In this document: one piece after another, positions 1 through 7,890 of the stretch
How the letters are laid out: each line of letters opens with the position of its first letter
Numbering within the stretch: position 1 is the first letter of the stretch
Source of the DNA: CAYVLA01 sp964549615 [NCBI: uncultured Thermococci archaeon]
GTDB taxonomy: Archaea > CAYQAE01 > CAYVLA01
Assembly (NCBI GenBank): GCA_964549615.1
Contig: CAZJVP010000088.1
Location: forward strand, 25,868 to 89,867
DNA: 64,000 bases
Direction of reading: 5' to 3'
The notes under the pieces: model-generated
The model's database searches: none
The model's input: only the letters and a program-made list of their open reading frames with translations
Told to the model about the DNA's origin: nothing
Translations under genes and position numbers: made by a program

Positions 1-255
1 GTTTCGGGATTCAAGGATTCAAGGGAAACCCTTATTTTCCCCTCCGAGACAGGTCAACATCGTCGCGGACGGGAAGCCGATTCCGCAACATCGAGTTGAG
101 GGAATGTCATGGTGAAGCGTAGAAAGGGAAGCGGAAGCAGAAGCGGAAGCGGAAAAGATAAGAGAAAGCTGAACCCGAGGAGCAGACGGCGTCCCGCCAG
201 ATGGAAGGGATAGCCGGGGAGATCGGCTCGCCGGGCTCGCCCGGGTCCCCACTTT
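1..255. other. Region before the first gene; purine-rich stretch, no supported gene
   Basis: I see no convincing gene here. Bases 111-165 are a purine-rich stretch of imperfect GAAGCG repeats. A plus-strand reading frame from the ATG at 109 to the TAG at 213 would give a 34-residue, very basic Arg/Lys/Gly/Ser peptide. Its composition follows directly from the purine repeat, so it may be chance. The PIN toxin on the minus strand ends at 256. Confidence 0.5.
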
Positions 256-657
256 CTACCACTTCTCTACCCTAAGCCCGGGTATTCTCTCGAAGTGCCG
301 TGGGTTTCCCGTCAGAAGGGGAAGGTTATTCCGGATGGCGGTGGCTGCCAGATAGACGTCCTGTATGCCGATCTCTTCACCCGACCTTCTCAGCCTTGCA
401 GCCATCTGGGCTGCCAACTTCGCGGCCTCCTGATCAAGGGGCAAGACGACGAATGCACTTAGGAAGTCCTCCACATCGCACACCACCTCAGCCAGGCCCT
501 CATCTTCGTACTTGAGGTGGATCCCGAAGAGGAATTCAAAAAGCGTCACAGCGCTGAGCGCGTGGGGTCCCGACCTATCCAAAACGGAGGCCTTCTTAGC
601 AACTTCGGGACCTCCTTTGTCGAGATCTATCAGAACGGAGGTGTCAAGCAGCTTCAT
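256..657 (-). CDS. vapC: PIN-domain toxin, VapC family
   Basis: Predicted ribonuclease toxin of a type II toxin-antitoxin pair. The 133-residue protein has the usual length and layout of VapC. It opens with KLLDTSVLIDL, giving the first catalytic Asp (D5); an acidic residue follows in the ALSAVTLFEF segment (E41), and the C-terminal half has GIQDVYLAATAI and LLTGNPRHF, which supply the remaining metal-binding acids. The start overlaps the end of the upstream VapB-like gene by 14 bases, so the two are co-translated. Family function (metal-dependent RNA cleavage, often of tRNA or rRNA) is known for VapC; the target here is unknown. Confidence 0.88.
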   Translation of the reverse strand: MKLLDTSVLIDLDKGGPEVAKKASVLDRSGPHALSAVTLFEFLFGIHLKYEDEGLAEVVCDVEDFLSAFVVLPLDQEAAKLAAQMAARLRRSGEEIGIQDVYLAATAIRNNLPLLTGNPRHFERIPGLRVEKW

Positions 658-874
658 CTTGCATCTTCTCGGCCGATCGTCTCTGCATCTCTGCCAAGTG
701 TTGCCTGATTGTTCTCCAGTCCTCCCGTGTGAGGAGTCCTTTACCCATGACGTCCGATATGGCAGGCCTTGCCTGCATGAGTCTTCTTATTAGATCGGTG
801 AAGGACTCGTTCTGCCTCTTTCTTCTCTTGAGGGCCACGTACACGTCGTCTGCAATGGACACGTTCCTTGCCAC
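644..874 (-). CDS. vapB: VapB-like antitoxin (DUF217 type)
   Basis: A 76-residue protein starting at a GTG (MARNVSIADDVYVALKRRK). It has the short N-terminal strand, the ADDVYVAL helix and the NESFTDLIRRLM segment typical of archaeal DUF217/COG1753 antitoxins encoded before VapC genes. The N-terminus should bind DNA and the C-terminus should wrap the PIN toxin. It overlaps the toxin by 14 bases, so the stoichiometry is probably set by coupled translation. Autoregulation is suggested by an inverted repeat across its own start codon at 872-887. The family call rests on context and the motif pattern. Confidence 0.82.
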   Translation of the reverse strand: MARNVSIADDVYVALKRRKRQNESFTDLIRRLMQARPAISDVMGKGLLTREDWRTIRQHLAEMQRRSAEKMQDEAA

Positions 875-906
875 ATATACATATGTGCACCCATAGAATA
901 AAATGC
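872..906 (-). promoter_or_regulatory. Promoter and operator-like palindrome of vapBC
   Basis: The 16-base inverted repeat CACATATACATATGTG (872-887; 6-base arms, 4-base spacer) includes the GTG start codon of vapB. Just upstream on the minus strand an A/T-rich ATTTTATTC box lies at about 897-906, roughly 28 bases before the start, which suits a leaderless or very short-leader transcript. A repeat placed over the transcription start fits antitoxin autorepression. The sites are seen in the sequence; the function is inferred. Confidence 0.5.
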
Positions 907-1054
907 TTTCCTAGCATCACCGCCGTAGATCGGCTACGCTCGTGCGGCCCGAGGAGCCCAAGCCCAAGCCCCATATCATCAAACCAAGGCCCCTCGTGCC
1001 ATGTTGAGATCCGTTCCACCTAGCAGTCCCCTTCGTGGCTCGCGGGCATGGAAG

Positions 1055-1195
1055 CGCTGGGGAGGGGATTTGAACCCCTGATGCCTTGCGGCAACTGACT
1101 AGCCGCTCCAATCCGGATTAGCAGGCCTGCGCTCCAGATCCATCAGCGCCCTAACCAGATTGCCCGTGGATTGCTCCACCCTAGGCGACCCCAGC
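1055..1195 (-). tRNA. tRNA-Ser (anticodon GCT) with three predicted introns
   Basis: Minus-strand class II tRNA. Acceptor GCTGGGG (1195-1189) pairs with CCCCAGC (1062-1056), followed by discriminator G (1055), the archaeal serine identity base. The T arm is AGGGG-TTCAAAT-CCCCT and the variable arm TGCC-GCAA-GGCA. The D stem is GCCT/GGGC. The span is 141 nt, but an 85-nt tRNA results if three segments are removed: about 1160-1180 in the D loop (21 nt, holding a GTGGA-GCAA-TCCAC hairpin), 1126-1142 after position 30 (17 nt), and about 1101-1118 at the canonical 37/38 site (18 nt). This leaves a perfect 5-bp anticodon stem CTGAC/GTCAG and the loop CTGCTAA with anticodon GCT at 1120-1122. The exact D-loop boundary is uncertain. 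No CCA is encoded. Confidence 0.85.
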
Positions 1196-1266
1196 TTGTC
1201 TCGCACCTCGCCCGGGGTCGAAATAAATCTTTCCGAGTTGAAGCGTGGGTCGGTCGGATCGGTTCA

Positions 1267-1759
1267 TCACATCTCCGAGGGAAACAACAGCGTGTCCTCG
1301 AACCCTTTGGATCGAATGAAAGATCGCAGCTTGGCGTCGACGCTCAGCAGCTTCAACCCCCAAGCTCCTCGAGCTGGCGTAGAGCAAGTTGTCGATCATA
1401 TCCTTGTGGCCGGCCGAGTATACCTGAAGAGCATGCAGGTAGGCCTCAGACTGCTCCTCGGCAATGAGGTACACGCCCCCCTTCAGGATACTGTTCAGCC
1501 CCTGCCCAAACAATCCCAGGTCAAGCCGACCATCGGCCGCGAATCTTGCCCCGGTCCAAAGTGCTTCCAGAATCGAGAAGCGAGAGCACCAGATCTCCGC
1601 TGGGTTGGCTTTCAGCTTCTCCAGTCCTCGTCTGACTTCATCGCCGGCGTCTATCCCCATCGAGGGCAAGATGAACGGGGTATCAAGGAGGACTCTCAGT
1701 GTGTCTTGTTTGCTCTTCAAGGCTGATTGCCTCGACTTCATCGGGGTTGATCTTGGCAA
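1267..1759 (-). pseudogene. PIN-domain protein with frameshift (toxin of an AbrB/PIN pair)
   Basis: The N-terminal part reads as a PIN domain (RVLLDTPFILPSMGID, then SILEALWTG, then SAGHKDMIDNLLYASSRSLG). After the run of five Cs at 1357-1361 (Gs on the coding strand) the open frame becomes meaningless and runs into the tRNA. Dropping one G restores a typical PIN C-terminus, LKLLSVDAKLRSF ... LLFPSEM, ending at a TGA at 1267. This is therefore either a real -1 frameshift or an error in a homopolymer. The start is uncertain: the first ATG (1759) overlaps the antitoxin by 77 bases, and TTG or CTG codons downstream are also possible. Confidence 0.7.
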
Positions 1760-1934
1760 ACTTCCTTCCCTCCAGAGCCAGTTTCAACGGATCCCTGATG
1801 ATCTCCATTTTGATGGTGTCGCCATCGACCGTGAGTTGCACCTTCTCGCCTTCCTCAAGTCCGAGCGCTCTGACTATGTTTCTCGGCAGATAGAGGGCGC
1901 TCTTCCTCCCGATTCTCACAGTTTCAGTTACCAT
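1683..1934 (-). CDS. AbrB/SpoVT (MazE-like) DNA-binding antitoxin
   Basis: An 83-residue protein with the swapped-hairpin AbrB fold signature: VRIGRKSALYLPRNIVRALGLEEGEKVQLTVDGD (shown here only in part as KSALYLPRNIVRALGL). The C-terminal tail RKFAKINPDEVEAISLEEQ should bind the PIN partner encoded just downstream. I chose the ATG at 1934 because AGGTGAG lies a few bases before it; a GTG three codons earlier is also open. It overlaps the PIN frame by up to 77 bases. Direct repeats in the upstream region suggest autoregulation. Confidence 0.8.
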   Translation of the reverse strand: MVTETVRIGRKSALYLPRNIVRALGLEEGEKVQLTVDGDTIKMEIIRDPLKLALEGRKFAKINPDEVEAISLEEQTRHTESPP

Positions 1935-1942
1935 GCAACTCA

Positions 1943-1993
1943 CCTGACAGAAGCGGTTAGTTCATTCTCATTAGTTTTTCCTGACAGAAAGCG
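1943..1993 (-). promoter_or_regulatory. Direct repeats upstream of the AbrB/PIN pair
   Basis: CCTGACAGAAGCG (1943-1955) and CCTGACAGAAAGCG (1980-1993) are near-identical direct repeats with starts 37 bases apart, flanking an A/T-rich segment just before the AbrB start. They could be operator half-sites. The rest of 1994-2076 shows no further signal. Confidence 0.4.
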
Positions 1994-2076
1994 TCATACC
2001 AGAATTTCCACCGTTATTCAGGAGAACGGCTAACCCTGAAGACACCGACCGTCAAGGGCCTTCGAGAAACCCAGGA

Positions 2077-3963
2077 TCAGTAGAACTCGAGCTCGACAAG
2101 CTCGCCCTGCTCGTCGTATACTCCTCTGAAGAGCGCAACCCTGCCGAACAGCTGCTCGCTGTACCGGCCCATCTCGCCCCGGATGATCTTCTGTAGCACG
2201 AGGACCGCCGTCTGCGTGCCCTCGCGCCCGAAGCCACCGACCGCAAGACGGCTGTAGCCGGCATCCACCGTGCTCTCCTCGCAGATGAGGGAAAGAAAGC
2301 CCCACTCCGACAGCGGCCCCGCCAACCTCGGGATCAGGGTGAGCAACTCCTCTTGGGTTGCGTTCCTGAAGAACCCGGGAGCCAGGACCCTGGGGGCGGT
2401 GCGGTTGTCCAGAATCCGGAGCAGGCCCTTCTGCGCAACGTAGCCGCACAGGTAGTTCGAATCTGGGTCCCCGATCCCGATCAAGTTCCTTTGGTTGTAG
2501 GTGTACTGAACCGAGTAATAGGACCCAACCTTCGACGCGACGGTGGTGTGGTTGGTCAGGTTGACCTGCACGCCCATCTCCCAGAAGGCGTTCCGCGTCG
2601 CGTTTGACCAGTTGCCCATCTCTTCGGCGGTGTAGTTCGCCCACCCACCCTCCGATCCCACGGATATGAGGGTCCCATTGCCGAAGATCGCCGGCACGTT
2701 GTACAGGCTATATTGCCTGAGCGTCAGAGTTCGAAGCGTGCTGTACTTTTTCTCCTTTGGGGTGAAGTACTCGTACTGCAGGGCGACGTTCCTGCTGCCG
2801 TTCGCGGAGAACCTGATCTCCAGCTCCTCATCGATCACTTCGCCCGCCCCGATGGTTGCGTGCGTTATGTTCCCGCCCACGATCTCCGCCTTGCCGCTCT
2901 GAAGCCGGAGCGTGAAATTGGTGGCGGGCGCCGTACCCTGGTTCCAGATCCTGATCGGCACTATGGCCGAGTAGTTGCCGTCCTCCCTGAGGGTCGCCGC
3001 GGGCTCCAGCAGAAGCTCGACGACCTTCACCTCCGGCTCCTCAACCCGCCGCGACACCCACCTTAGCATGTTCAGCAGGAGCTTGTTGTTGTCGAATCCG
3101 TCCAAGAACCGGCTGCTCCACAGGTTGTTGTCGCCGATGCACGCAACCTTCCCCTTGCCGTAGGTTGACACCGCCGCAACGACCTTTGCGCCAACCTCCT
3201 CATCCGGATCGAGCGCCTGGTCGCCGTCGACATCGGACCAGGCATCCTCCGAGGTCCACGCGATGGGGGTCGCGTTGCCGGAAATCTTCAGCGAGCATCC
3301 GGAGTGGTAGCTTATGCTCTTTATCCCCTCGGTCACGTTGTGCTCGGCAAACCTGGTTATCATGGGCCAGTGTGGGTAGCGCGGATCCGCCAAGAAGGGT
3401 GAGGCAGGATCGCACACAAGGTCGGCCTGGAACTCGATCCCGAACTTGGATGTGAGCTTGTTCACCGCGGTCCGCGCCCAGGGCTCAAACCTGCGGCTGC
3501 CGGACTGTCCCGCCACTATCAGGCCGTTGCCGGCCGCCACGTAGTCGGCGAACATATCAACGTCGTACTCAAAATCATCTGAGTCCCTAGGCGTTATGAG
3601 CAGGACGGTGACGAAGTCCGTTAGGTTGTCGGGGTGTACGGCACTGACCCCGGTATAAGGGCTTAATAGGTGGGCCGTGAAACCTATCGACCTGAAGGAG
3701 ACGGCCGCGTGCCAGTAGTCGAAAAGGCTCAGCTGCTCTTCCAGGTGCGTCTCAACGAACACGGCCGTCGGACGTTCGACGGAGACCGTTGGCATGGATG
3801 ATGCAGTAAGCAGCCCGACCAAGCAGATGGAGACGAGCCATCTGCGAGCTGCGGCCAGCGCTCGTGCAAATGACGCCCTACTCCGCCTGCTTGATCGATA
3901 TGACGTAGCTGTCCTCCTCCAGATTCCACGTCTTCTTCCTTGCCCTGCCCCCGAGGGGCTCAT
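2077..3963 (-). CDS. Secreted/membrane-anchored protein with GATase-like domain and beta-rich C-terminus
   Basis: Up to 628 residues. A hydrophobic segment near residues 43-57 (RRWLVSICLVGLL, preceded by arginines) looks like a signal peptide or anchor; the first ~40 residues overlap ileS by 86 bases and may not be translated, but I find no clear alternative start. Residues ~65-310 resemble the DUF4350/class I glutamine-amidotransferase-like fold found in extracytoplasmic proteins (LLITPRDSDDFEYD, FADYVAAGNGLIVAG, GKGKVACIGDNNLW). Residues ~320-430 look like a CARDB-type beta sandwich. Many N-x-S/T sequons suit an exported glycoprotein. The true substrate or role is unknown. It follows ileS on the same strand. 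Confidence 0.6.
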   Translation of the reverse strand: MSPSGAGQGRRRGIWRRTATSYRSSRRSRASFARALAAARRWLVSICLVGLLTASSMPTVSVERPTAVFVETHLEEQLSLFDYWHAAVSFRSIGFTAHLLSPYTGVSAVHPDNLTDFVTVLLITPRDSDDFEYDVDMFADYVAAGNGLIVAGQSGSRRFEPWARTAVNKLTSKFGIEFQADLVCDPASPFLADPRYPHWPMITRFAEHNVTEGIKSISYHSGCSLKISGNATPIAWTSEDAWSDVDGDQALDPDEEVGAKVVAAVSTYGKGKVACIGDNNLWSSRFLDGFDNNKLLLNMLRWVSRRVEEPEVKVVELLLEPAATLREDGNYSAIVPIRIWNQGTAPATNFTLRLQSGKAEIVGGNITHATIGAGEVIDEELEIRFSANGSRNVALQYEYFTPKEKKYSTLRTLTLRQYSLYNVPAIFGNGTLISVGSEGGWANYTAEEMGNWSNATRNAFWEMGVQVNLTNHTTVASKVGSYYSVQYTYNQRNLIGIGDPDSNYLCGYVAQKGLLRILDNRTAPRVLAPGFFRNATQEELLTLIPRLAGPLSEWGFLSLICEESTVDAGYSRLAVGGFGREGTQTAVLVLQKIIRGEMGRYSEQLFGRVALFRGVYDEQGELVELEFY

Positions 3964-6900
3964 CCAGCCTTACCCTCCTAGCTCGGGTCTCCGCCGCTAT
4001 GTAGTCCAGCTTGTCCCTGACCTTCCCAAGCTTGTCGGCTGGCCCCCCGATGGAGACCTCGATGTAGTCGTTAACCTTGAGGTCCATCTCCTTCCTCATC
4101 TCCTGGATGCGCCTCACCAGCTCCTTGGCGAGGCCTTCGGCCACAAGCTCGTCGCTCATGGTGGCATCGACCACCACGACCCCCAGCGGGCACTCCGCCT
4201 CCGCGTGGTTGGGCGGGAGCTTCCTGACGAAGGAGACGTCCTCCCGATCTATCCTGAACTTCCTTCCATCAACGGCCAGCTCGTAGACCCCTTCCGCGTC
4301 AAGCCGAGCTTTGACATCGCCGGCCTTCGCCTCCGCCAGGCTCTTGGCGACGAGGTCAGCATCCGATCTGAACTTCCTTCCGAGGTTCGCCATCCGGGGC
4401 CTCACGGCCATGCCGAGCGCCTCCTCTGAAACCAGCTCGACGGACTTTGCGTTCACCTGTTCCGCGAAGATCCCGCCCAACGACCTGACGGCTTGGCAAA
4501 CCTCCGGGTTCACGGACGACACGAGCACCCTAGCGACCGGATGCCTCAGCCTGACTCCCGCCTTCTGCCTTGCGGCGAGCGCACATTCAACCAGACCATG
4601 GATGGCCTCCATCCCACGCTCCAAGCCGGAGTCGATCAGACCTTCCTCAGCCTCGGGCCAATCCTCCAAGTGCACGCTCTCAAGCGGCGAGCCGTCCCTC
4701 ATCATCCTCTGATAGATGATCTCGGTCAGATGGGGCACGATCGGCGCCATCAGGCGGAGAAGCCGGCCGATGGCGTAGTGAAGGGTGTAGTAACATGCCA
4801 GCTTGTCCGGGTCCTCGGCCTCTACCCATGTCCTCTCCCTCGCCAGCCTGACGTACCACCTGCTCAGCTCTTCCAGGATGAAGCGCTGCAGCCCCCTGGT
4901 GACGTGAAGGAAGTTCATCTCCTCCATGCCCTTGGTGACTTCCCGGACGAGGCTGTTGACCCTCGAGAGCAGCCACCTGTCCTCGGCCCGAAGGCTTGCC
5001 CTCACGTCCTCGATTGAGACCTTGCCGACGAAGCCGTCAAGCTCCATGTAGGTGGACGCAAAGACGCAGACGTTCCAGAACACGTTCAGCATCCTCTGCA
5101 CGGTCGTGAGTTCTGCGAAGCTGAACCTTAAGTCCTCCCATGGCAGCGTGGCCCAGAGCAGGTAGTAACGGAACACGTCCGCGCCGTACTTCGCCACGAC
5201 CTCGTCCGGCTCCACGACGTTGCCCAGCGACTTCGACATCTTCCTGCCCTCGGGATCGAGGGCAAACCCGTGCATGAGCACCTTCTTGTAGCAGGACTTA
5301 CCGAAGGTGATGACGCTCGCAGCCTGCAAGGAGTAGAACCACTTCCCGACCTGGTCGGAGCCCTCTATGATCAGGTCGGCCGGCCAGATCGAAAGGGCCT
5401 TCGGGTCGGACGGATAGCCGAGCGAGCTCCAGGACGCTATGCCCGAGTCGAACCAGACATCCACTATGTCCGGAACCCGGCTCATCGTCCCGCCGCATTT
5501 GCACTTCAGCTTGATCTCGTCGACGTTCGGCCTGTGGGGATCGAAATCGTCGGGATCGATCTTGGTCGTGGCCAGACTTGCCAGCTCGTCGAAGGATCCG
5601 ACGACGGTCATGTTCCGGCAGCTCGGACAGGTCCAGATCGGCATCGGTATGCCCCAGTACCTGTTTCGGGAGAGACACCAATCCCCCACGTACTGGACGC
5701 CGTTCTCGTACCTCTCGGAGATCCAGGCCGGGACCCAGGTGACCTTTGCGTTCTCCTCGATGACCTTGGACTTGATCTTGCTGATCTCAAGGAACCACTG
5801 CTCCCTGGCCATGAAGATGAGCGGGGTCTGGCATCTCCAGCAGTGCGGATAGCTGTGGAGAATCGTCTCGTAGTGGACGTAGTAGCCGTTGCGCTTCAGA
5901 TCCTCGACCACGACGGGATCTGCATCCTTGACGTACATGCCCCTGTATTTCCCACCGTCCTCAGTGAACCTCCCGCTTGCGTCAAGAGGGGAGAAGATGG
6001 GGGCCCCCACCGCCCTCCCGACCTCGAAGTCCTCCTCGCCGTGCCCAGGGGCCGTGTGGACGCAGCCCGTGCCTTCCTCCAGCGTGACGTACTGTGCGGC
6101 AACGACCCGGTGGAACTCGTTCGCCCACTCCCTCTGCTTCGGCACCTGCTCGATGAGCGGATGGATGTACCTGAGGCCCTCGAGCTCTGAGCCGGCCACG
6201 GTCTCGATGATACTGTAGTCCTTGATCCCGACCTTCCGCATGACGGTTTCGACCAGCGCCTCCGCCAAGATCCAGATCTCTCCTCCCACCCTGACGCGCG
6301 CGTAGGTGAACTCCGGCTTGACCATGACCAGCATGTTTGAGGGCAGCGTCCACGGCGTCGTGGTCCAGACAAGAATGTACTCGTCCTTGCGATCCTTAAG
6401 CTTGAACTTCAGGTATATGGATGGGTCTTCCCTTACCTCGTACTCACCGCGAACCTCGTGCTCCGCCAGCGCTGTCTCGCACCGGGGACACCAGTGAACG
6501 ACCCTGAGGTCTTTGACCAAGAGGCCGGCCTCGTGGGCCTTCTTGAGGGAGTGCCACCCGGCCTCCATGTATCGGGGCATGAAGGTTATGTAGGGGTCGT
6601 CCCAGTCCATCCACACCCCGAGGCGCTTGAACTGCCTCGTCATGGTCTCCAGGTGGCGCTTGGCGTAACTGCGGCAGGCCTCTACGAAGTTGCGCACGCC
6701 AATTACGTTCTCGATGTCCTTCTTCGATTTCAGCTTGAGCTCCTTCTCAACCCGGACCTCTATGGGCAGGCCGTGCGAGTCCCACCCAGGCTGCCTGCGG
6801 ACGTTCTTGCCCCGCATCGAGAGGTAGCGCAGGACGGTGTCCTTCACGATCTTGTTCCAGGCGGTTCCGATGTGAATGGTCCCGCTGCAGTACGGCGGGC

Positions 6901-7039
6901 CGTCCAAGAAGTAGTAGACGGGCCGCTGGCGGTTCTTCTCCTTCGACTTTCCATAGATGTCGTGCTCGGCCCACCACGACTGTATCTTTTCCTCAAAGGC
7001 CGGTAGGTCGAGCTTTTTCGGCAATGCTTTCACGGACAT
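3878..7039 (-). CDS. ileS: Isoleucyl-tRNA synthetase
   Basis: Class Ia synthetase charging tRNA-Ile, 1053 residues, the usual size of the archaeal/eukaryotic type. The HIGH motif appears as PPYCSGTIHIG near residues 48-59 and KMSKS as GRKMSKSLGNVV near 595-606. Between them is the CP1 editing domain (TTPWTLPSNMLVMV, then GTGCVHTAPGHGEED). Zinc-type cysteine pairs occur at CPRC (CP1 region) and CPSC/CKC. The C-terminal anticodon-binding domain contains ELSRWYVRLARERTW. The start ATG lies about 40 bases after a TATA-like box at 7076-7089. Confidence 0.97.
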   Translation of the reverse strand: MSVKALPKKLDLPAFEEKIQSWWAEHDIYGKSKEKNRQRPVYYFLDGPPYCSGTIHIGTAWNKIVKDTVLRYLSMRGKNVRRQPGWDSHGLPIEVRVEKELKLKSKKDIENVIGVRNFVEACRSYAKRHLETMTRQFKRLGVWMDWDDPYITFMPRYMEAGWHSLKKAHEAGLLVKDLRVVHWCPRCETALAEHEVRGEYEVREDPSIYLKFKLKDRKDEYILVWTTTPWTLPSNMLVMVKPEFTYARVRVGGEIWILAEALVETVMRKVGIKDYSIIETVAGSELEGLRYIHPLIEQVPKQREWANEFHRVVAAQYVTLEEGTGCVHTAPGHGEEDFEVGRAVGAPIFSPLDASGRFTEDGGKYRGMYVKDADPVVVEDLKRNGYYVHYETILHSYPHCWRCQTPLIFMAREQWFLEISKIKSKVIEENAKVTWVPAWISERYENGVQYVGDWCLSRNRYWGIPMPIWTCPSCRNMTVVGSFDELASLATTKIDPDDFDPHRPNVDEIKLKCKCGGTMSRVPDIVDVWFDSGIASWSSLGYPSDPKALSIWPADLIIEGSDQVGKWFYSLQAASVITFGKSCYKKVLMHGFALDPEGRKMSKSLGNVVEPDEVVAKYGADVFRYYLLWATLPWEDLRFSFAELTTVQRMLNVFWNVCVFASTYMELDGFVGKVSIEDVRASLRAEDRWLLSRVNSLVREVTKGMEEMNFLHVTRGLQRFILEELSRWYVRLARERTWVEAEDPDKLACYYTLHYAIGRLLRLMAPIVPHLTEIIYQRMMRDGSPLESVHLEDWPEAEEGLIDSGLERGMEAIHGLVECALAARQKAGVRLRHPVARVLVSSVNPEVCQAVRSLGGIFAEQVNAKSVELVSEEALGMAVRPRMANLGRKFRSDADLVAKSLAEAKAGDVKARLDAEGVYELAVDGRKFRIDREDVSFVRKLPPNHAEAECPLGVVVVDATMSDELVAEGLAKELVRRIQEMRKEMDLKVNDYIEVSIGGPADKLGKVRDKLDYIAAETRARRVRLDEPLGGRARKKTWNLEEDSYVISIKQAE

Positions 7040-7217
7040 ACCAACGCCCGGCCGGAACAGCCATCCTCGGCGGAAGCGTTAGTTAAGTGTTTCTCGCTGG
7101 CCGAAATGAGCCGCACCACCGGACGGCGAAGCGGAGGAAAGGATACAGGCCGCGCGTTCACCGGCGCGCGCGAAAGCCTATTTAACTTTCCCCGATCAGC
7201 GGACATTGGAGATCGGC
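7040..7217. promoter_or_regulatory. Divergent promoter region between ileS and the kinase gene
   Basis: For ileS (minus), the TATA-like CACTTAACTAAC lies at 7076-7087. For the kinase (plus), CTATTTAAC lies at about 7178-7186, roughly 22-40 bases before the possible TTG (7206) and ATG (7218) starts. GGAG at 7208-7211 is a weak Shine-Dalgarno for the ATG. Nothing else is recognised in this 178-base stretch. Confidence 0.5.
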
Positions 7218-7748
7218 ATGAAGGTCCTCTTGTCCGGGCTTCTCGGAGCTGGGTGTACCGAGGTCGCCCAAATTCTCGCAAAGCAGAAGAACGCCAAGGT
7301 TGTTAACAGCGTCGAGGCGATAAAGGACATCATAGGCGAGAGGGGGCAGTCCTTCCAGCTCTTCGAGAGGGAGAGCCGCTCCGGCGAGTTCGACCTTGAC
7401 GCGCTCCTACGCAACAAGGCTCTGGAGTACTTAGAAGAGTTCGACAACCTGATCATCGAGGGGCGGCTCGCCCTGCTGGTCTTGGACCGAACCTTTGATC
7501 TGAAGGCTTTCCTGACCGCGACCCTGGAGGACAGGATAGCCCACGTCGCATCGCGCCGGAACATCGCCAAGGAGCAGGCTGCCAAGATCGTCCATCACAG
7601 CGACAGGGAGCGCGAGCGAGTGGTCGAGAAGCTCTACGACCAGCCGCTTGATCTCTGCCGCTTCGATGTTGTGCTCAACACTTCCACCTACGGATTCGAT
7701 CGCGCCGCCCGCACCCTGGCAGAGTTCCTTGAGATAGCCAAGCACTGA
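7218..7748 (+). CDS. Cytidylate kinase-like P-loop kinase
   Basis: A 176-residue protein resembling archaeal cytidylate kinases (COG1102): N-terminal GLLGAGCTEVAQILAK occupies the P-loop position, followed by KVVNSVEAIKDIIGERG, a GEFDLDALL segment, NLIIEGRLALLVL (Walker B-like) and an Arg-rich lid (DRIAHVASRRNIAKEQ). As in other archaeal CMP kinases the P-loop lacks the classical GKS/T lysine (GAGCT here); whether it remains active is uncertain. ATG 7218 is preferred for its GGAG; TTG 7206 is an alternative. CMP/dCMP phosphorylation is inferred from the family. Confidence 0.75.
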   Translation: MKVLLSGLLGAGCTEVAQILAKQKNAKVVNSVEAIKDIIGERGQSFQLFERESRSGEFDLDALLRNKALEYLEEFDNLIIEGRLALLVLDRTFDLKAFLTATLEDRIAHVASRRNIAKEQAAKIVHHSDRERERVVEKLYDQPLDLCRFDVVLNTSTYGFDRAARTLAEFLEIAKH

Positions 7749-7821
7749 GTCCGGGCGACATCCATATTCTGCAAAACTGCTTCACCAAGCTCCGAGGCCT
7801 CGGCTCTAGGGTCCCTTGCGG

Positions 7822-7840
7822 CGGCGCAAGCTCTGCGCCG
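7822..7840 (+). other. GC-rich hairpin between the kinase gene and gatA
   Basis: CGGCGCA-AGCTC-TGCGCCG forms a perfect 7-bp stem with a 5-base loop. It lies 73 bases after the kinase stop and just before the gatA TATA box. It has no T tract, so a terminator role is doubtful; it could be an operator or an RNA end structure. Confidence 0.35.
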
Positions 7841-7843
7841 GCA

Positions 7844-7852
7844 ACATTTAAG
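7844..7852 (+). promoter_or_regulatory. TATA-like box of gatA
   Basis: ACATTTAAG about 40 bases before the TTG start of gatA. Position and composition fit an archaeal TATA box; no BRE was verified. Confidence 0.4.
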
Positions 7853-7890
7853 ATGATCGCGAGGCGCCGCATGAGAGCCCTGGTGTTTCA

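Noticed and set aside
1057-1150. Plain, unspliced tRNA ending with a GGCGCTG/CAGCGCT acceptor
   Set aside because: That acceptor gives a T stem that does not fit TTCAAAT, while GCTGGGG/CCCCAGC fits the T arm and variable arm perfectly.
5270-6190. 306-codon plus-strand open frame within ileS
   Set aside because: Antisense shadow of the GC-rich ileS gene; its residues show no family pattern and ileS is certain.
7822-7840. Rho-independent-type terminator
   Set aside because: Good hairpin but no T tract, and archaeal termination depends mainly on T runs.
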